A stretch of 64,000 nt of DNA from Choristoneura fumiferana (GCF_025370935.1 NC_133472.1:18030996-18094995), one strand, 5' to 3'; shown: positions 10,363 to 20,299, numbered from the stretch's first letter. The notes: a model not told the origin generated them from the letters alone. A program made the numbers and translations.

Positions 10363-11083
10363 TTATTATTATAAATCAACCTCTAAAGACCAGCAGGTTT
10401 TAGGATCTTATGCAAGGTCCGCCCGGATTGCTACCACCATCTTGCTCGCTAATCCTGCCATGAAATAGCAGTGCTTGCATTGTTGTGTTTCGGCGTGGAG
10501 AGTAAGACAGCCGGTGAAATTACTGGCACTTGAGGCATCCCATCTTAGGCCTCTAGGTTGGCAACGCATCTGCAATCCCCCTGGTGTTGCAGGTGTCTAT
10601 GGGCGGTGGTAATCTCTTACCATCAGGTGACCCACTTGCTCGTTTGCCATCCAGTCGAATAAAAAAAAAGACAAATTGGCGTAAATCGTCAATAAGGGCC
10701 TTATCACACTAGCGATTTGCGGGAGAGTTGAAAGCGAGGCAAGCGTACAGTGAATTCGCTGCGAGCGTATAACGATTTCACCGCAAGCGCGCAACGATGT
10801 CGCTGCTGCGAGTGCGTAGCGAGTTCGCTGCTTTAGCGCCAAAAACGCCATATTGTAGACTTTCGTATAATAATAATAGGGCGTCTTCGGCGCTAACGCA
10901 GCGAACTCGCAGCGACATCGTTGCGCGCTCGCGGCGATATCGTTGCGTGCTCGCGGTGAAAACGTTACGCGCTCGAAGCGAACTCGCTGCGCGCTCGCCT
11001 CGCTTTCAACTCGCCCGCAAATCGCTAGTGTGATAAGGCCCTAACTGACTACCGCCTAATGGTGGCCAGTTATTGATGATTTA
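10363..11083. repeat. Left arm of a 0.72-kb inverted duplication
   Basis: This arm is the near-perfect reverse complement of 12766-13488. Order from the outside in: a lepidopteran SINE-like repeat (10374-10670; CTCTAAAGACCAGCAGGTTT... TTGCCATCCAGTCGAATAAA), then a family-A foldback (10695-11042), then ACTGACTACCGCCTAATGG. Identity stops abruptly at both the outer (TTATTATTATAAATC) and inner (GATGATTTA) ends. The spacer is about 1.68 kb. Confidence 0.85.
10695..11042. mobile_element. Family-A foldback, copy 1 (348 bp)
   Basis: The ends are AGGGCCTTATCACACTAGCG and its inverse. The arms consist of degenerate GCGAGCGCGCAACGA / GCGAACTCGCTGCG words with about 11-12 bp spacing, meeting at a GCCATATTGTAGACTTTCG centre. 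Open frames through it translate as low-complexity Arg/Ala/Ser and are not genes. Copy 2 (12807-13154) has exactly the same length. Confidence 0.8.
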
Positions 11084-11762
11084 AGTTATTAAAGAGTATA
11101 TTTAATTTTGAATATTAATAAAATTTTAATTTGCAATATTGTTTTCTATTGTGTATTTCTATTTTTAATCTAGGTTTGGTGTGGATTTAATATTTCTTTA
11201 AAAATATATTTATTAAAAAAAGGTTTTTTTTTTAATAGTATTTACACTTCCGTTTTTGCAAAAATTTACTATTGACATCTGTTTCAGTTTCTGGTTCCGC
11301 TAAGAGACTGGTTGCATCACCAATACATACAGAACAAAGTTTTCCGGGCGCCCTGGTTTAATTGTGCCAGCCTCCCCAGGGATTTATTTGTGTGGGTGTT
11401 TCGAGTGTGGTCAGGTCACATTATATTGAATAAATTTTTAAATATTATGAAAGTAGTTCAATAATAGGATCGCAATAGAAGACTTTGATGAATGTGGATA
11501 TCGAGTCTTTCAATGAGGCTGGCATAGTCACAACAGGTGCACTTAATCCTCAAAAAAAAAATAGAAAAAAATTAATATATAGTAAGAGATACAGTACAAT
11601 GTAACTGAACTACTATTTATATGGGATTTGCTGATTACTCTAATCATATAACACTTATTTCAGTTAGCATCTGAAAAATTTACATTTATTTTAGAAAGAG
11701 ATGCTTGGGCAAATCCCATCCTAATAGCAGTGAAATCACATAGTTCCAGTATAAATAATAAA

Positions 11763-11905
11763 ATGTATGTATGTAGTATGTATGTATGTAAACTCTTTAT
11801 TGTACCAAAGAAAAGAAACAAAAATACAATTGGAGAAACTGAGAAGCTTGTACAAAGGTAGACTTATCCCTTTCAGGGATCTCTACCAGTCAACCTTTGA
11901 GAAGA
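11763..11905. repeat. (TGTA)n plus CTCTTTATTGTAC repeat end
   Basis: TGTATGTATG repeats lead into AACTCTTTATTGTACCAAAG, and the copy ends GGGATCTCTACCAGTCAACC. The same order occurs at 61935-62060, and a fragment is at 10238-10296. It is probably the 3' end of a LINE or SINE family. The rest of 11084-12315 has no recognisable feature. Confidence 0.6.
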
Positions 11906-12595
11906 TATGTATTTGTCTGCACTGTGTAATAATTATAAATGTAGTTAAAAAACCATACTTCGAACTGTTATCAAATCACTAAATCATTATATCAATAAGC
12001 ACTATTGTGCTATTGGTACTTCCTGTTCCTATTCTAATTGCGGTCAGATAGTTAAAGAGCGTGAATGGGTAGTCTATCAGAGACGTAGCAGTATCACAGT
12101 TAATTAAAATGAAAAGCACAGTTTTTAAATCAATTTTCAAGATGATGATGACCCTTCCTCCCCAGATCATGATTAGAACTGACCCAATCAATATGATAAA
12201 GTGCAATAAATGCATCTTAAAAGGCTAAAGTTCATATTAGTTACATTCATATATCGTTATTGCGGGAGTTAAAAAATCACTTAAATAACCGAATGTCTAT
12301 TTAGTAAAAACTGATATATGTGGCGTTATCTGGGAAAAGGTACCTTGTTGTCGATTCTAGTTTCCGAGATAATCGCGCTTAAAATGTCGAAAAAAATCAT
12401 TTTTTCTTTTTTTACTCTATAGGGTCTAAATTTTAATTTGACAGAGACACAAGTTTTTAAATCGATTTTTTATGAGTTAAAACATCCCTTAAACTTTAGT
12501 AAGAAAGGTACCTTATTGTCGGTGCCGCTCTTGAATGCTTTCTGTGCGCTCGGTATCGGTTTGGAAAACGTGTCGGACGTCGGTACTTTGTCGGC

Positions 12596-12708
12596 GCGTC
12601 ATCATCATTATCATCCCAGCCTATACGTCCCACTGCTGAGCACAGGACGCCACTCAGAATGAGAGAGCTTGGGCAGTAGTTCCCAAGCGGGCCCAGTGCG
12701 GTGCTTGT
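12596..12708. repeat. CATCAT...CCCAGCCTA dispersed repeat, copy 2
   Basis: TCATCATCATTATCATCCCA is followed by GCCTATACGTCCCACTGCTG, AGCACAGGACGCCACTCAG and a GAGCTTGGGCAGTAGTTCCC phrase, parallel to 9649-9768. Confidence 0.7.
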
Positions 12709-12765
12709 CGGCTCGTAAAAAACGTCAATCAGAATCATCATAAAATACGTTTAATTAGAGTAAGG

Positions 12766-13488
12766 TAAATCATCAATAACTGGCCACCATTAGGCGGTAG
12801 TCAGTTAGGGCCTTATCACACTAGCGATTTGCGGGCGAGTTGAAAGCGAGGCGAGCGCGCAGCGAGTTCGCTTCGAGCGCGTAACGTTTTCACCGCGAGC
12901 ACGCAACGATATCGCCGCGAGCGCGCAACGATGTCGCTGCGAGTTCGCTGCGTTAGCGCCGAAGACGCCCTATTATTATTATACGAAAGTCTACAATATG
13001 GCGTTTTTGGCGCTAAAGCAGCGAACTCGCTACGCACTCGCAGCAGCGACATCGTTGCGCGCTTACGGTGAAATCGTTTTACGCTCGCAGCGAATTCACT
13101 GTACGCTTGCCTCGCTTTCAACTCTCCCGCAAATCGCTAGTGTGATAAGGCCCTTATTGACGATTTACGCCAATTTGTCTTTTTTTTTATTCGACTGGAT
13201 GGCAAACGAGCAAGTGGGTCACCTGATGGTAAGAGATTACCACCGCCCATAGACACCTGCAACACCAGGGGGATTGCAGATGCGTTGCCAACCTAGAGGC
13301 CTAAGATGGGATGCCTCAAGTGCCAGTAATTTCACCGGCTGTCTTACTCTCCACGCCGAAACACAACAATGCAAGCACTGCTATTTCATGGCAGGATTAG
13401 CGAGCAAGATGGTGGTAGCAATCCGGGCGGACCTTGCACAAGATCCTAAAACCTGCTGGTCTTTAGAGGTTGATTTATAATAATAATA
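12766..13488. repeat. Right arm of the 0.72-kb inverted duplication
   Basis: Reverse complement of 10363-11083: a family-A foldback (12807-13154) then the SINE-like repeat (13178-13478), ending TTTATAATAATAATAATAAT. The (TAA)n run at the outer edge is longer here than on the left. The SINE-like part in this orientation runs from ATTCGACTGGATGGCAAACG to CCTGCTGGTCTTTAGAGG, with a poly-T/A stretch on its inner side. Confidence 0.85.
12807..13154. mobile_element. Family-A foldback, copy 2 (348 bp)
   Basis: Same ends and same 348-bp length as 10695-11042, in inverse orientation. The few differences include GCTTCGAGCGCG versus GCTGCGAGCGTA-type changes within the word arrays. Open frames are low-complexity read-through of GCG-rich words. 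Confidence 0.8.
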
Positions 13489-13611
13489 ATAATAATAACG
13501 ATTAATAGTTACAACTAGAAAACAAAAGCATTTTTTTAGATCTTATTCTTAACTATGTCACTAAATATTTTACATCCGACAATAACATACCTTTTCAAAT
13601 ACGTTAATCAT

Positions 13612-14304
13612 TTACAGCCTTATTCATAAAATATCCTTAATTGAGGTTTGATCGGTCTGTTACTTAGCAGACTGATTAAGCTTATTAGACGGTTGTCAAG
13701 AAGTATGATTCATAAACGCTTGCTAGCAGTCTGCTAGTTGTTGAGCTGCTGATAGACGGATTAGACGCGTTATGTTGGCCACCTTGACAAATCAGACATA
13801 AAATGGCCTAATCGATAATTTAAAAAAAAATTGACAGCAGTGACAGCAAATTACCAGGAAAAAAATAAAAAGCGAGATGTTTGTTTTCCCGCCATTTCCG
13901 ATCCGCATGTTTATGTTGTGCAAAAAGCCTAATGTTTCTGTTAATCATCCTTATTTTTTTTCATATTTATTGTTAATTTATTGTTGCTAATTTAGAGGAT
14001 TTTTAAATACAAATTCCTGAAAATAATTTTTCCTGTTTTTTTTTTTGATCTGCGTAGCCCTGCCTTCACTATAAATATCATCGGTACCTATGGTTTTTTG
14101 CTCTAGTCAAAGTCAGCTGTTCAAACTTGTGGCGGCCATTTTGTAACTTAGCAGAGAGATAAAGGAGGGTCTACGGTCCTCTAACTTTAGCAGAGCCTTG
14201 ATCGACTGATTAGCGCTAACAGACGTTTATGAATCATGTTTTTTAGCGTCGGGCCTTCAAGGAGCCTTCAAGGAGGCTCTAACTTTTTATGAATAAGGCT
14301 GTTA
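13612..14304. mobile_element. PIF/Harbinger-like MITE with TTA duplication
   Basis: The body is 13615-14301. CAGCCTTATTCATAAA at the left is mirrored by TTTATGAATAAGGCTG at the right, and TTA lies on both sides. A 3-bp TTA duplication is characteristic of PIF/Harbinger. The subterminal AGCAGACTGATTAAG / TCGACTGATTAGCG words recur near both ends. The centre is AT-rich and non-coding. Confidence 0.75.
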
Positions 14305-15144
14305 GTTTTTATTGAGACAAAATTATAGGTTTTTGGTAAGGGTTTTAATACTACAGTGTTCTTAAATTAAGACTATTAAAATTAATCTTAAGTTATTAGT
14401 CGTTTTCAAATGATATCACTTCATATCACTAAATATTTTGCCACCAACGATAAGGTACCTTTTCGAAAATATATAGTGATTGTACCAACTTTTTACTAAA
14501 CTTCACCTTGAATGTTGAGACCGAAAAAGCTAGTTTTTTATGATTTGTTGAGTTAATTTGATCTCATTGGGCTCTGTTTTAGCGTACTAAATATAAACTT
14601 TTGTTGATTTTGACTTTTTAATTACATTTGTAGACCAGTTATTTTTTTTAAAGTATTTTTTTATATAATAAACAACATTAATTTAAAACGGAGTAGTTTT
14701 TATTTAGTGTCCTATTACGCATAATATTTTTTCCTTCGATAAAATCCAATGGAAATATACTAAGAATAGAAAATTAAGTAAAAAATCCATCAACCTTTTT
14801 TTTTACTTTATGCACTTTGGCAAGGTAAACTACAGGAAAACAGTTGTCCAATTACAAAATTGTTCTTGAAACCTGAAAGCTCGTACAATCTACTCCTCAA
14901 ATAGCATGTTATCTATGTAACTTACAACAACAACATACTTTTAATGGGTGTATAACTTTTGAGTTCAATTTTCTCATAATCACCTTTTTTGGCTTTTGAG
15001 GTTCAACATTTTTTAAAAAAAATATCTATTAAACCTACATGCATGTTTCTTACATGGTTCGATAGCTAAATGTATGTAGATTATGGGGATATCAATAAAT
15101 CAATACCGACAACAAGGTACCTTTTCCCAGATAACGCCACATAT

Positions 15145-16429
15145 TTTGCCTAAAAATATTAAGCATCTAAGAAGTTGAAATTTCGAGTTGAAATGTTGTT
15201 CCACAGAAGATTTTGTTTGACGGAAACTAACGTTGCACTTAGAGCAATATAATTTTGTATTGCGAGCCTGTAATTTGGGATAATACTTTATTCACAACTC
15301 CAGAAATTCATCACACATTGTTTCCTTTGTGGCATTTTTAAAACCACTCGATAATTATGTTGTGAACACAGTTATTATAACGAAATAATTAATAATAGAC
15401 CATTTTAAATAGGAAAAGTGACTGAAGAGTTTATGTTGCGCTTGCAAAGTTAATCTTTTTAAGTATGTACTAGTAATCACGTCAAGTCTGGAGGTCTGAT
15501 ATAAGAAACAAAGTTGATAATTTTTAAACACATAGGCATAAAATATTGTTCAAAAAGTGTCACTTGTATTATTGCTTATTTGTCAGTCTTTCAATATTGT
15601 AAAATGTTTTTGCTCCCATGATAACGATGTATGGTTATATTCCAACTTATACAATGATATTCAAATTTAACTCTTCATATGGGAATGGCACTCACTAAGG
15701 AGCTAAGCTTCTATGGTAACATGGCATTGGAAAAAATTTACTGCATGAACGCAATTATTTACACAAATACCTCAAAATTAATTGAACAAAATCTACATTT
15801 GTAGTTTTGAATTGCTTATATGTAATAGGAAAATTTATCATGGCGTTCTTAACAGGCCAAATGTTCGACGAGTATAATACTCAACCCCATGACAACTTGT
15901 TGAGTCAAGATTCTTCCACCAAATGAAATGCAACAATAGGCTCCTGTTAATTATTACGTATATTTCAGGTATTTACAGAATCCCCGGATTCCAAATTATG
16001 AAAGTAAGTGTAGAAAATAACCGAATATAGCTTCATTAAATAAAAGTAATACGGAAATAATAAAAAATAATTGATTTTAAAAATGCGTAAAATACGAGGT
16101 TAAATTGGTAGAAAAGTGTACTAACCTGTCAAGCTTATTTTCAACGTAGATTCACTATTCATACAAAAGTACCATACCACGTCTACTACACGACGATAAA
16201 TACTTTAGAAGCTCTTAAAATCACTAATTGCTAAATAATCACACAAAAATCAAAATTAAATGAAGCTTTTCTTTTCCTCAAACCAAATCCATCAATTTCA
16301 TTTAATTTGATCAAGCCCAAGCCCAAACACGTATGCTACTATGCTAGCTAGCATAGACATTTTCTTATTTTTTTATTCATCCGTTCGGTCGGAGAGACTA
16401 AAGTCCGGGATCATACCACCTAAAAACTG
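15145..16429. other. AT-rich interval, nothing recognised
   Basis: I found no exon, tandem array or paired terminal repeats in this 1.3 kb. Short phrases such as CAACCCCATGACAACTTG have no partner in the window. Confidence 0.45.
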
Positions 16430-16559
16430 CAAGGCTACTACGAAACTCGTAACTCGAAGTTCGTGTCATGCGGTCCCTCTGACACTTATACTATTTAATA
16501 CGAGAGCGAGAGGGACGGCACGATACGAACTTCGAGTTTCGAGTTTCATAGTAGCCCTG
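16430..16559. mobile_element. CAGGGCTACTACG palindromic MITE
   Basis: Reads CAAGGCTACTACGAAACTCG at the left and GAGTTTCATAGTAGCCCTG at the right. GGTCCCTCTGACACTTATAC and CGAGAGGGACGGCACGATAC lie in between. It is intact, about 130 bp, and parallels 17307-17429 and 26752-26876. Confidence 0.75.
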
Positions 16560-16570
16560 CTGACCCTATA

Positions 16571-16754
16571 TGTTAGGGATAACCTTTTTTTTTACACTTT
16601 ATGTAGAAATTTGTCTATGGCTGATTTCAAATGAAGAGTTTTTGTTTTCTTACTTATGTCAAGTCAATGTCTTTTGCAAATATACATGTCGGTTACTTTT
16701 AAAATATAATCTTTTTCATTTAATCACTGGGTAAAAACTATTACAGCCATTACA
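16571..16754 (+). repeat. Candidate 5' LTR of the Copia relic
   Basis: Starts TGTTAGGGATAACC and ends CCATTACA (TG...CA). It is about 184 bp, similar to the 169- and 196-bp LTRs of the two better-preserved Copias here, and is followed after TT by GGTTATGGGC, a Copia-type primer-binding motif that also follows the 5' LTR at 51226. No second LTR copy was found, so the left boundary is inferred from TG and length only. Confidence 0.4.
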
Positions 16755-16768
16755 TTGGTTATGGGCAT
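16755..16768 (+). promoter_or_regulatory. Copia-type primer-binding site
   Basis: TTGGTTATGGGCAT lies directly after the candidate 5' LTR. The same GGTTATGGG core follows the 5' LTR of the Copia at 51031. From memory Drosophila copia uses GGTTATGGGCCC here, complementary to an initiator-tRNA segment. Confidence 0.45.
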
Positions 16769-17082
16769 TTGCTAAAAGTGATTAATATATTTAAAATAAT
16801 AAAATCAGTTATATTTTGTGAAACAATACTGACGACCAAAGCTGACGACATTATTTTCGGATAAAATATGATTTTATCAAAATGACGGAAAATGATATTC
16901 CGACTAGTTCAATGAACAACATTGTTGTAAGTACTGGATCGAATAATATGGTTAAGTATTGAGAAGCTGGAAGCTGGAAGGAGTTTCAAATTATGGCACA
17001 TGGAAATTTCAGATGAAATTATTGCTTATTGACCCTCAGATCAAATAAAAAAGTAAAGATGGAGAGCGGTGAACAGCCGAGT

Positions 17083-17844
17083 GAGTGAGGTAGAGGTGGG
17101 TAAATCCGGATCTGAAGATTCAAAAGAGTCAGATCCTCAAGCGGATCGGAATCCCTTAATGACTCCTTTCAAATCTTATTGACTCCGGAGTTATTAACTC
17201 CGACTGGATCGAGCGGCTAGCCTCGCTCGTGATCGCCGTCACGCTCACTCACACTGACTCGCTCCGTCCGCCTGCTTTCGCTCTCGCTCGGCTCGGATCG
17301 GATCGTCAGGGCTACTACGAAACTCGAAGTTCGTATCGTACCGTCCCTCTCGCTCTCGTATTAAATATTATAAGTGTCAGAGGGACCGCACGACACGAAC
17401 TTCGATTTTGGAGTTTCGTAGTAGCCCTGCGGATCGGATCTTGGACTTTGATCTTATTATCTATGTTTGGTTGGTCGGTTCGGTTCCGTTCGGTTCGTAG
17501 TAGCCCTGCGGATCGGATCTTGGACTTGGATCTTATTATCTATGTTTGGTTGGTCGGTTCGGTTCGGTACTCGGACTTGGACTAACGAACGAATCTTTCT
17601 CTCTCTCACGAATCTGTAGGTACTTCAGTTCAGTCAGCGGGTGGGGCACCGCAGTACCGTACCGACACCGACCGACCGAACCGAGCCGGGGCGGATCGGC
17701 CATAGATAAATTAATAATCGCTCGAAAGAACCGGAGTCAATAAAGGAGTCGGATTCAATAAGCGGATTCGGTACCGACACCGGAGCTGGATCTAGTGAGT
17801 CAGATCACTTCGCGGAGTTGAGATTACCCATGTCTAGAGTGAGG
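17083..17844. mobile_element. hAT-type MITE, copy 2, with 8-bp TSD
   Basis: The body is 17091-17836. It begins TAGAGGTGGGTAAATCCGG and ends GATTACCCATGTCTA, flanked by GAGTGAGG on both sides (17083-17090 and 17837-17844). It is nearly identical to 3429-4292 apart from the extra TA-flanked MITE there and small indels. It is nested inside the THAP element. Confidence 0.85.
17307..17429. mobile_element. CAGGGCTACTACG MITE, uninterrupted copy
   Basis: A 123-bp palindrome: CAGGGCTACTACGAAACTCG ... GAGTTTCGTAGTAGCCCTG. CGGATCGGATC lies on both sides. It provides the empty site for the mariner-type MITE at 3677. Confidence 0.8.
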
Positions 17845-17983
17845 CCGATTAAACTACACCAATCCGTGTGCTTACACAGCGGCACGCACACACTTGCAAC
17901 CAAACTGTACCAAAACCTTATCACTTAGCAACGCATTCGCGTGGAGTATGACGTATCTTAAACTTCGACAAATATAACTAATA

Positions 17984-18067
17984 ATGCCAAATTGTGTCGT
18001 GAAAGGATGTAAAAACTATCCGTCCTAAAATAAAAAGCAGGATGGAATCACTTTTTACACGCTAGTA
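17984..18067 (+). pseudogene. THAP-domain N-terminus with in-frame stop
   Basis: ATG at 17984 reads MPNCVVKGCKNYPS, then a TAA, then in the same frame NKKQDGITFYTL before a further stop. MPxC..xxC and the G-I-T-F-Y block match the first half of the C2CH THAP zinc finger used by P-type transposases and some host DNA-binding proteins. The second half (Cys-X2-His, AVPTIF) is not visible, either deleted or beyond a splice site (CTA/GTAAAC lies right after). It is non-functional as it stands. Confidence 0.55.
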
Positions 18068-19097
18068 AACTCATAAAACAATATTTTCATTAAAAATCGA
18101 AATAATTTTGTTAGAATTTTGCTTTGAACACAAAACGTCAATACTAGTGTTGCCATTATAATAATTGTAGTTACCCTATTATTGGATAAAAGTTGCCTAG
18201 GTAATACAATCTTTTTTTTTTTAAATTCTATTTCTATGGCTTAAAACTTGAGAACGTGACACGTAACGTAAAGTTATTTGGTTCTTCTAAAAGTTCATCA
18301 ACGTTTTTTATTGTAGTAACGGTATTAACGTGACACGCAACGTAAAGTTATTTGTTTTCTGTAAACGTTTACTAACGTATTTTAAAGTAGTTGTTTTAGG
18401 CTGGTTTATGAATTTAAAGCAATAAATAAAAACGTTATTAACGATAACGATATGTTTGTCGTTGCGGGGTACTGAGAATTATTATGGCAACACCGGCCTA
18501 CGAACACATGTTTATAAAACAGGTCTCACTTGGCTGTCTGTTTGTTTACCGCACTCCATCTTTACTTTTAATTTGATCTGAGTATTGACCATGGACTATG
18601 GGATTTCGCAAACGGGTTCGTAAATGCATCTACTGATTCAATTAAAGATCAGAAAGCATATGCAAAGATGTTTTTAAATATAAAACCAATTTGCTATCCA
18701 CATGTCAAAAATGCAAAAACAGCTGAAGATGCCTGGAAACAATTGAAGGCTGCTTATGAGAATGCAGGCATAAGTCGTAGACTTTCTTTGAAAAGAAAAT
18801 TAGCACAAATTAAGTATACAGAATATGATTGTATGGATCACTATTTGGGAAATATTATTTCCGTTACGCAAGAACTAGCTGACATTGGCTGTGTCGTCGA
18901 TGACGAGGAATTAGCCGAATTGGATACTGAATGGTTTGCCAGCTGAGTTTGATCCATTGATTATGGCGATGGAAGCCACAAGTGCTAAATTGACGTCAGA
19001 ATTCGTCAAATGCCAGTTAAATCAAAGTGAATTTAAAAAGAAGATAGGCAAATCAAATTTGGAACCTTCTGACAAGATTCATATTGCGAAGAATAAA

Positions 19098-19871
19098 TTT
19101 ATTCCGGTATCGTCTTGGGTCGTCCCATTCGTTTTTAGTCAAGTTCTTAATTCGTCTCATTCTGATTTCGTCATCCATTTGTCACTTTCGGTGGTAGTCT
19201 TTGTCGTCTTTGGTCATATTCGTTGTTTGTCTTTTCTTATTCCGGGCCATTCTGCTATGTCTTCATAGTTTTTGGTCATGATCGGTGTTAGTATATCTCT
19301 TTTTTAGTCTCATTTGTTATTCGTCCCTTCGTCTTTGGTCTTATTCTAAGTTCGTGTTTTTCTTATTTGGCCTCTTAAGAAATTGATATCATTCTTTATT
19401 GGACACATTCACTATTTGTCCCGTTTGATATTCGCAATTTGACTTGTTTTCTTTCAGGCGACTAGAATCACGAAAATCACGAACGATAAATTGGCCAGTA
19501 ACGTAATAGCGGAGGTTGTATAACTAAAGCGGGAATTGAGACGAAAACCGAACAAGACGAGTTATGAATGGACCTTAAAACGAAAGTGACTTACTGCTAA
19601 TGGGACCAACAACGAACGTGTCGAAAAAAAAATGTGACGAGTAACGAATGAGACTAAAAAATAAAAAAACTAACACCGAACATGTTATAAGAAGAAGAGA
19701 CGAACATCGAATGAATCTGAATAAGAACAAGACAAACAACAACTATGACCCAAGACGACAATGACTAAGAGCGAAAGTGACGAATGAAGAATGGATGACG
19801 AAAGCAGAATGAGACGAATTAAGAACTTGACAAAAAACGAATGGGACGACCAAAGACGATACCTTTATTCC
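19098..19871. mobile_element. Family-B foldback with 8-bp TSD
   Basis: The body is 19106-19863 (758 bp), flanked by TTTATTCC on both sides. The left end GGTATCGTCTTGGGTCGTCC and right end (inverse) GGTATCGTCTTTGGTCGTCC match, and homology continues ~370 bp into each arm. Each arm is a string of degenerate TTCGT(C), CATTCGTT and TAGTC/TTGTC words spaced about 11-13 bp apart, with a short CTTTCAGGCGACTAG centre. It interrupts the Copia gag exactly before the zinc knuckle, and removing body plus one duplication gives a continuous reading frame (NKFIPICHNC). Confidence 0.85.
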
Positions 19872-19998
19872 AATATGTCACAACTGTCATGAAAAAGGAC
19901 ACATTAAACCAAAATTTTCTAAGTTGAAGAATTCGATTTCAAATAATGATTCAACCCTTGATGCTTCATTTTCAAAGAAGGGGAGTACAAAATCATCG

Positions 19999-20066
19999 GC
20001 GAACATACACGAAAAAATACAAACATTGAAACATAGAACCTCCTCCTTTTTTGAAGTCGGTTAAAA
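19999..20066 (+). repeat. Dispersed-repeat tail, copy 2
   Basis: CGAACATACACGAAAAAATA, then AGAACCTCCTCCTTTTTTG and AAGTCGGTTAAAAA; it matches 6358-6427. It truncates the Copia relic. Confidence 0.65.
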
Positions 20067-20251
20067 AGTGAACCGTCAGAACGGGAAAAAAGGAGACGGA
20101 GCAGGATGGCGCTCTACAACACTATTTTGACACGTTTCTCCTAAACAACGCATTATTTCTCTGGAATTTTTAAAACAATTCGATTCTTTGACCTGTAGAT
20201 TTTGTATATTTAGCAAAATAAAATCACAAGTTCGAATTTCGAGCAAAAAAG

Positions 20252-20299
20252 TGGACGGTACGATACGAACTTCGAGTTTCGAGTTTCGTAGTAGCCCTG
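20252..20299. mobile_element. Half of a CAGGGCTACTACG MITE
   Basis: GGACGGTACGATACGAACTT continues to GAGTTTCGTAGTAGCCCTG. Only the right half is preserved; a diverged TTCGAATTTCGAGC to its left may be the remains of the other arm. Confidence 0.55.

Larger units (their letters stand above)
12316..15144. mobile_element. 2.83-kb element with 37-bp terminal inverted repeats
   Basis: 12316-12352 (ATATGTGGCGTTATCTGGGA... GTTGTC) is the exact reverse complement of 15108-15144. GGTACCTT(A/T)TTCG-type words recur internally at about 12505, 13590 and 14450, next to both ends. Within it lie the right arm of the inverted duplication, a CATCAT repeat and a Harbinger-like MITE, so the original element was much shorter, about 1.2 kb. 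No transposase frame remains. The target duplication is not clear. Confidence 0.7.
17027..18590 (+). mobile_element. THAP-containing TIR element with 8-bp TSD (P-like?)
   Basis: The body is 17035-18582. The left end CTCAGATCAAATAAAAAAGT is matched by the inverse right end ACTTTTAATTTGATCTGAG, and homology extends ~35 bp (AAGATGGAG.GCGGT). The flanking repeat TATTGACC occurs at 17027-17034 and 18583-18590. Cutting it out restores the Copia gag frame. The interior holds the start of a THAP zinc finger at 17984. An 8-bp duplication plus THAP points to the P superfamily; hAT also makes 8-bp duplications, so the assignment is tentative. It is about 0.8 kb once the nested hAT MITE is removed, so it is a deleted, non-autonomous copy. 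Confidence 0.7.
16882..19998 (+). pseudogene. Copia gag relic, split by two insertions
   Basis: Gag of a Ty1/Copia retrotransposon in three pieces. Piece 1 (16882-17034) starts MTENDIPTSS, then after a frame change reads LEGVSNYGTWKFQMKLLLI. Piece 2 (18583-19105) continues DHGLWDFANGFVNASTDSIK, with TAEDAWKQLKAAYE typical of Copia Gag, and FDPLIMAMEATSAK in a shifted frame. Piece 3 (19864-19998) has the zinc knuckle CHNCHEKGHIKPKF, in which the last Cys of CX2CX4HX4C has become Phe. Removing 17035-18590 and 19106-19871 rejoins the pieces with one target duplication each. No protease, integrase or RT follows, because the relic ends where a dispersed-repeat tail begins at 19999. Confidence 0.85.

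Noticed and set aside
10597..13252. Matching 78-101-codon frames in the inverted duplication
   Set aside because: They are identical in both arms because the DNA is duplicated; they translate family-A foldback words and the junction with the SINE-like repeat.
19106..19863. CRISPR-like or satellite array
   Set aside because: The repeated words are degenerate, without regular spacers; the two halves are inverse to each other with an 8-bp duplication outside, which fits a foldback transposon.
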